From assembly GCF_000004195.4 (NCBI RefSeq), contig NC_030679.2, forward strand, positions 18,798,712-18,862,711: a stretch of 64,000 nt of DNA. Direction: 5' to 3'. The translations under genes and the position numbers were made by a program. Position 1 is the first letter of the stretch. Every line of letters starts with the position of its first letter. Of this stretch, positions 60,484 through 64,000 are shown piece after piece. Source of the stretch: Xenopus tropicalis (Eukaryota; Chordata; Amphibia; Anura; Pipidae). The notes beneath the pieces were generated by a model. That model ran no database searches. It saw nothing but the letters and a program-made list of their open reading frames with translations, and had not been told where the DNA came from.

Positions 60484-61917
60484 TTCTCCCCTTGGAAAAA
60501 CCGGCAACGGCCTCGCTTGCCGTACCTCCTTACACTCAGAAACAGTACAACACTCCACAGGGTTCTCCACAGCAGTCTCCCTTTGACTCAACCCCTCATC
60601 TCCTTCAGGGGAGTCACTTTCAGATATGGAAGGCTCATAGTAGGACTTCTGTACTGTTGGGCCTTTGTAAGTCTTACAGTTCCGGGCCTGATGACCCATC
60701 ACATGGCACTTGTAACATTTCCCTGGAAGTCTCTTACGCCGCCGGCGTACTTTACACAGTGCAGACTGGACCTGAACCTCATCAGGAACAGGGCAGTTTG
60801 GCTGTATGTGGCCTATCCTGCCACACCGGTAGCACGTTGGAGGTTTCCTCGTCTCAGTTGGGGTTTTGGCTCTCTCAGACAGTTGAGCTTTAAACGCTTC
60901 CAACTCTTTGCGAAGTCTCTTATTTTCCTCCAGCAGCTTTGCATCAGCAGGGGACTTCTCTGCATGCCCTAGGGTGGAACTCCTCCTCACCCTCACATAG
61001 GCATCAGCCTCCTCCCGCCGAACTCTCTCCATCAGAGCAACATAGCCAGGGGTTAGTGTATCCTGGTAGTAAGCTCTAATTGTCACGGCAACAGGGTCAC
61101 TATTTAAAGTCCCTCTCCTCATTTGGCGAATCCTCAGGGAATCCATTTCAGAGCTTTGGATTACCCCACGACTCACCAGCAATCTCAGGCCTTGCTCCAC
61201 CCGCACCAGATAGGCAGACAGGGCTTCCTTCTCTTTCTGGAAGGTAGAGTGGAAGTTGTGGAGCATCTCTGTAGTACTTGCTACAGGGCCAAACGTCACC
61301 TCTAGGACTTCTATCAGGTCGCCTGAAGTAGCATCAGGGTGACTAACTAGGTAGGATTTTACCACATCCACCGCAGGGCAGCGAAGGCTCTCAAGGATCT
61401 TCCTTCTCATGGTCGCCTCAGGGCCGGCCCAATCTCTCACGGACACCACAGTGGAGTCTCTCCAACTCTCAAATGAGTCCTCACCCGAGGGTACCGGATC
61501 TGCACCTGAAAACACTTTAAGTCTTTTAAAATTACCATTCCAGGCCAGCTGAGTCAGTTGGTCAGTCAGTAGTCCCAGCGCACTCACAATATCAGGGGTA
61601 TCCAGCTGGCCTCCCGAGCTAGGCCGACTCCCCTTGGAGACCACGCTCTCACTGGATGGACATTGCTTTACTTGACTCTGTTCAGCTGGCGAATCAAACA
61701 GTCTCTTACTGGGCAGCACACCTCCCGGTGCTGTAACTGCAAACTGGGAAACAAGGGTGTCAACATGGGTAGTTAAATCATCTGCGTCATCAGACAGATC
61801 TGGCAGAACAACCTTCCATGGCCCTTCATCTCCCGCATCAATATCAGGGGGAACCCTCTCACGGTCTATCTCTCTGGGGCTGTCTATAAGGACATTCAGC
61901 AGAACCCCGGCAGAATC
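60316..61917 (-). CDS. PNMA-like Gag with two CCHC zinc knuckles, no ATG at its 5' end
   Basis: Open frame of 533 codons plus TAA. It opens just after a TGA at 61918-61920, within the primer site. N-terminal segment: REIDRERVPPDI, then GPWKVVLPDLSDDADDL, similar to the N-terminal domain end of PNMA proteins. The capsid-like region starts LKVFSGADPVPSGEDSFESW and runs through RRKILESLRCPAVDVVKSYL, EVTFGPVAST and EKEALSAYLVRVEQGLRLLV; this order closely follows PNMA/Ty3-type Gag capsids as I know them. The first knuckle is CYRCGRIGHIQPNC (60793-60834) and the second CYKCHVMGHQARNC (60676-60717), with the basic linker KVRRRRKR between them. The C-terminus crosses the polypurine tract into the 3' LTR. 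The first in-frame ATG lies inside the capsid region (ATMRRKI), so the true start is unknown: non-AUG, spliced from the LTR leader, or lost. Expected role: RNA-binding capsid protein. Confidence 0.82.
   Translation of the reverse strand, partial: DSAGVLLNVLIDSPREIDRERVPPDIDAGDEGPWKVVLPDLSDDADDLTTHVDTLVSQFAVTAPGGVLPSKRLFDSPAEQSQVKQCPSSESVVSKGSRPSSGGQLDTPDIVSALGLLTDQLTQLAWNGNFKRLKVFSGADPVPSGEDSFESWRDSTVVSVRDWAGPEATMRRKILESLRCPAVDVVKSYLVSHPDATSGDLIEVLEVTFGPVASTTEMLHNFHSTFQKEKEALSAYLVRVEQGLRLLVSRGVIQSSEMDSLRIRQMRRGTLNSDPVAVTIRAYYQDTLTPGYVALMERVRREEADAYVRVRRSSTLGHAEKSPADAKLLEENKRLRKELEAFKAQLSERAKTPTETRKPPTCYRCGRIGHIQPNCPVPDEVQVQSALCKVRRRRKRLPGKCYKCHVMGHQARNCKTYKGPTVQKSYYEPSISESDSPEGDEGLSQRETAVENPVECCTVSECKEVRQARPLPVFPRGECRGSENPVPCFSVCDIIQPSYSLGRDPVGWLPQCTSGRGVPKLWSQKSRGGPSSL
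60484..60493 (-). other. polypurine tract
   Basis: AAGGGGAGAA on the - strand, directly against the 3' LTR. This is the expected plus-strand primer. Confidence 0.8.
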
Positions 61918-61932
61918 TCAGCAGTGCCTCCA
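61914..61932 (-). other. primer-binding site, tRNA-Thr-like
   Basis: On the - strand it reads TGGAGGCACTGCTGAGATT, starting three bases after the 5' LTR. From memory of vertebrate tRNA-Thr(AGT) 3' ends plus CCA, only two transitions separate it from a perfect complement over the 19 bases. Confidence 0.7.
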
Positions 61933-61935
61933 AAA

Positions 61936-62711
61936 TGTAACCCTTTCTTGGCACATTCACTTATATATGGCTGTATTTTCAGGAGATGTGTGTTCTCAAA
62001 GAATATTGATACTGGGAACTGGGAACAGCGCAGTGCCTCCACCTAGTGGACACTGAGGAACACACCTCTAGGGGATTTCCACTAGGAAATAATCACACAC
62101 AGGTTTGGCAGAAATGTTAAACTTTATATAACTGTTGGAGTTGGAAGTTAACACTTTATGTATAACTGATTTTCCTGCTCTGAGGAACCCATGTAGTTTA
62201 TCCACAGCTGGCACCGACAGTCTCTATAGATGCCCAATCCCCACTTGGATCCGGATAAACCACAACCCTTAGGTTAGTTCAGTCCCTTCCCCAAGAGCTC
62301 TTTAGTCCCCCCAGGTAGCGCTACCTGCCCCAGAGTACCTTCCCTTTATAAAGGTGGCTGCTCCCACGTAGCAGGCAAACGAACAATACCTGTTCACAGC
62401 AGGGGACACACACTAGAGACACCACAGAGGACTGATTCCTTCCTGGCAGCCCAGCAGACTTTTATTCTTTCAAGTCTAACACACAATATGGCTGCTCACA
62501 CTGTATCTCTTTCAACTCTGGCAAACAACAGCAGGGGCTCCCTTTATAAGCTGCTGGGCCCGCCCCTAGATTTTTGGCTCCAAAGCTTAGGCACACCTCT
62601 CCCAGACGTGCACTGGGGCAGCCAGCCAACTGGATCCCTCCCCAGGCTGTAGCTAGGCTGGATGATGTCACAGACTGAGAAACAGGGGACAGGGTTCTCT
62701 GATCCCCTACA
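61936..62711 (-). repeat. 5' LTR (element orientation)
   Basis: 776 bp. On the - strand it begins TGTAGGGGATCAGAG and ends AAAGGGTTACA. It contains a TATA motif (62542-62548) and AATAAA (62461-62466), consistent with U3 then R then U5. It differs from the other LTR at about 62404 (G/A) and 62630 (T/C). Confidence 0.93.
62542..62548 (-). promoter_or_regulatory. TATA box of 5' LTR
   Basis: TATAAAG on the - strand, in the context CAGCTTATAAAGGGAGCC, followed about 75 bp later by AATAAA. This is the usual spacing for a short R region. Confidence 0.65.
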
Positions 62712-62809
62712 TTTATTATAAATTCTCATTTGGATATTCATCGGAAACAGTATAAACATCTAAAATGTGTACAGTTGAAATAATGGGGTGGAGCCAAAAA
62801 GCAGGTTTC

Positions 62810-63030
62810 TTTAGCATCAGGTTGACAACCAGGGTACCTCCTCTGGACGCGTCCCCTGCAGGGGCCCCCACCACACACCCCTAATCCTCCCCCCCCCCCC
62901 CGCGCAGGGCCCCCCACCTGACGTTTTCCCCTGAATGCGTGTATGTGAAACGCATCAGGGGAGGACATCGGCGGCCAGGGGAAGTGGCAACAGAGTCGGG
63001 TCTGTGCCGCTGTGGCCCTGTTGACAACCA
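62810..63030. repeat. GC-rich dispersed repeat
   Basis: Contains poly-C at 62889-62900 and the sequence around GAAACGCATCAGGGGAGGAC, shared with 6718-6950. It is flanked by GTTGACAACC on both sides (62820-62829 and 63020-63029), possibly a direct repeat at its ends. Confidence 0.5.
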
Positions 63031-63255
63031 CCTGCCTTGTCCCATTCACTGTACCCCTTATGCACTAAAGGCTACATGGTGGCGTGGGCATAACAAATTA
63101 ACTATACAGATAGCGCTAACATATACCAAAATAAGGGTAATATATTTATGCACAGTAAAGTACAGATTGCAAAGTACATACTCAGATGCAATTCACCACT
63201 TCCTGTAATAGTGAAGAAGGTGTTACTTCCACCGTTTGCTGTTATAACAGCTTTA

Positions 63256-63379
63256 GGATGAAGACACACGGGCTGATTAGTCTCCACAACTTTTAAAAAA
63301 CCATGGTCGTGGCAACTAATTGCAGCTGCGACTTTTTACAAAAAAGTTGTGGCTACTAATCGCCTGTGTGTCCTCGCCC
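63256..63379. mobile_element. Harbinger-type MITE, 124 bp, TTA duplication
   Basis: The ends GGATGAAGACACACGGGC and GCCTGTGTGTCCTCGCCC are inverted. TTA occurs at 63253-63255 and 63380-63382. The arms GTCGTGGCAACTAATTGC and GTTGTGGCTACTAATCGC add internal symmetry. Confidence 0.75.
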
Positions 63380-63535
63380 TTAGTGTGTGAATCCTTGGGC
63401 ACAAGCACCTATTGATGCTGAAATGTAAGTGCATGTTTGGAAACAAGTACCTTTAATGAATATTGTCAATAAATGCACCCCTCTGAGTTTAGGTACACCT
63501 GTGGTCGTAATGTAATGTATTACACCAGTGCTGTC

Positions 63536-64000
63536 CAACTGGCAGCCCGCGGGCCGCCTCTGTGTGGCCCCCCACCTGTCTGGCTGCTTTGATGGCTTAC
63601 TCTTGTGTAAGCTTTAAATGGTATCAGTACTGTGATTAACTGGCCCCCTGCATGGTTCTCACCTCAGATTCAGGCTGTAATCCCTCTGTATTGTTTAAAA
63701 ATATAATCCCCTGTGTTGTTCACACCTTTTAATCTCTGCATTGTTCACCCCCTGCAGTGTTCACACCTCAGGCTCAGGCTGTAATCATTCACATTGTTCC
63801 CCTGTTCACACCTCAGACTGTAGGAGCAGTAGAAACCCACAAATAAACCCTGCACACTACAAAAAGAACATATACTGAGGTGGTACTGCAATTAAAAAGT
63901 TTTTTAATATATAGTTATTGTGCAGACTGTAGGAGCAGTGCCAGCATTGTGTCACTGTATGCTGCCTGTGTGTGCCATACACACTAGGCAGGGTAGGGCA
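63536..64000 (+). mobile_element. hAT-type element start, runs off the window
   Basis: Begins CAGTGCTGTCCAACTGGCAG, a typical hAT terminus (CAGNG). It contains a loose tandem of TTCACACCTCAGGCTCAGGC / CTGTAATC words (63660-63800) and the repeated CAGACTGTAGGAGCAGT (63810 and 63922). The right end is outside the window. Confidence 0.55.

Larger units (their letters stand above)
59708..62711 (-). mobile_element. gag-only LTR retroelement with PNMA-like Gag (3.0 kb)
   Basis: Two 776-bp direct repeats starting TGTAACCC and ending CCCTACA on the + strand (TG...CA) enclose 1452 bp. Read on the - strand the order is: 5' LTR (61936-62711), tRNA-Thr-like primer site (61914-61932), a long gag frame, polypurine tract (60484-60493), 3' LTR (59708-60483). 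No pol motifs (protease DTG/DSG, RT YVDD-like, integrase HHCC) are present inside. It is therefore non-autonomous and would need enzymes supplied by another element. The LTRs differ at only two positions that I can see, so insertion is recent. A clean 4-6 bp target duplication is absent with TG...CA ends; TTAT occurs on both sides if one terminal T is excluded. Confidence 0.85.

Noticed and set aside
60492..61305. Plus-strand open frames over the Gag gene
   Set aside because: They are antisense to the PNMA-like Gag and lack motifs. The LTR, primer-site and polypurine-tract order fixes the - strand as coding.
59703..62716. Target duplication for the LTR element
   Set aside because: With TG...CA ends the flanks (ACTTA and TTTAT) do not match. 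TTAT matches only if a terminal base is reassigned, so I did not call it.
1..64000. tRNA, rRNA or other structured RNA genes
   Set aside because: I saw no cloverleaf with A/B boxes or other recognisable RNA gene. The tRNA-Thr-like piece at 61914-61932 is a primer site, not a gene.

Overview
This is vertebrate nuclear DNA, most likely from a clawed frog (Xenopus). I recognise several repeat families typical of Xenopus: CR1 tails ending in ATGTAACT repeats, T2/Kolobok-like TTAA elements, hAT elements starting TAGTGATGAGCGAAT, and Harbinger-type palindromes. The split protein-coding gene has a vertebrate exon/intron structure. I cannot separate X. tropicalis from X. laevis or another pipid by reading alone.

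One host gene is visible. It is the 3' part of anoctamin-2 (ano2/tmem16b) on the + strand, with six coding exons at 13806-13954, 35251-35403, 35520-35572, 37499-37680, 51352-51457 and 54100-54381. All have AG/GT boundaries and continuous reading phase. They encode about 307 residues: the end of the channel domain from the loop before TM7 through TM10, with four of the known Ca2+-binding acidic residues, plus a C-terminal tail ending in a PDZ-type ligand. The 3' UTR runs to an AATAAA at 55328, followed by a GT-rich stretch. I found no earlier exon in 1-13805, so upstream coding exons probably lie before the window or were missed.

The rest is intron or flank crowded with mobile DNA. From left to right: a CR1 3' tail (3.2 kb), a Penelope-like remnant (4.1-4.6 kb), hAT-type MITEs (at about 6.2, 9.4, 12.5, 16.7, 17.1, 33.5, 43.7 and 48.3 kb), a CR1 fragment (8.0 kb), foldback palindromes (10.7 and 16.1 kb), a 30-42 bp minisatellite (18.2 kb), a CR1 3' half (20.2 kb), a nearly intact Tc1/mariner element with about 210-bp inverted repeats (22.95-24.57 kb), a fossil Tc1 transposase (25.4 kb), a second minisatellite (27.6 kb), a full-length CR1 with ORF1 esterase and ORF2 endonuclease/reverse transcriptase flanked by a 262-bp direct repeat (38.1-43.2 kb), a nested pair of inverted-repeat elements (52.7-53.5 kb), a T2-like element (56.0 kb), and at 59.7-62.7 kb a young LTR retroelement on the - strand.

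The LTR element is the most interesting object. It has two 776-bp LTRs with only two differences seen, a tRNA-Thr-like primer site, a polypurine tract, and a single long open frame encoding a Gag that resembles the vertebrate PNMA family with two CCHC zinc knuckles. There is no protease, reverse transcriptase or integrase between its LTRs. The frame opens inside the primer site without an ATG and ends inside the 3' LTR at the TATA motif.
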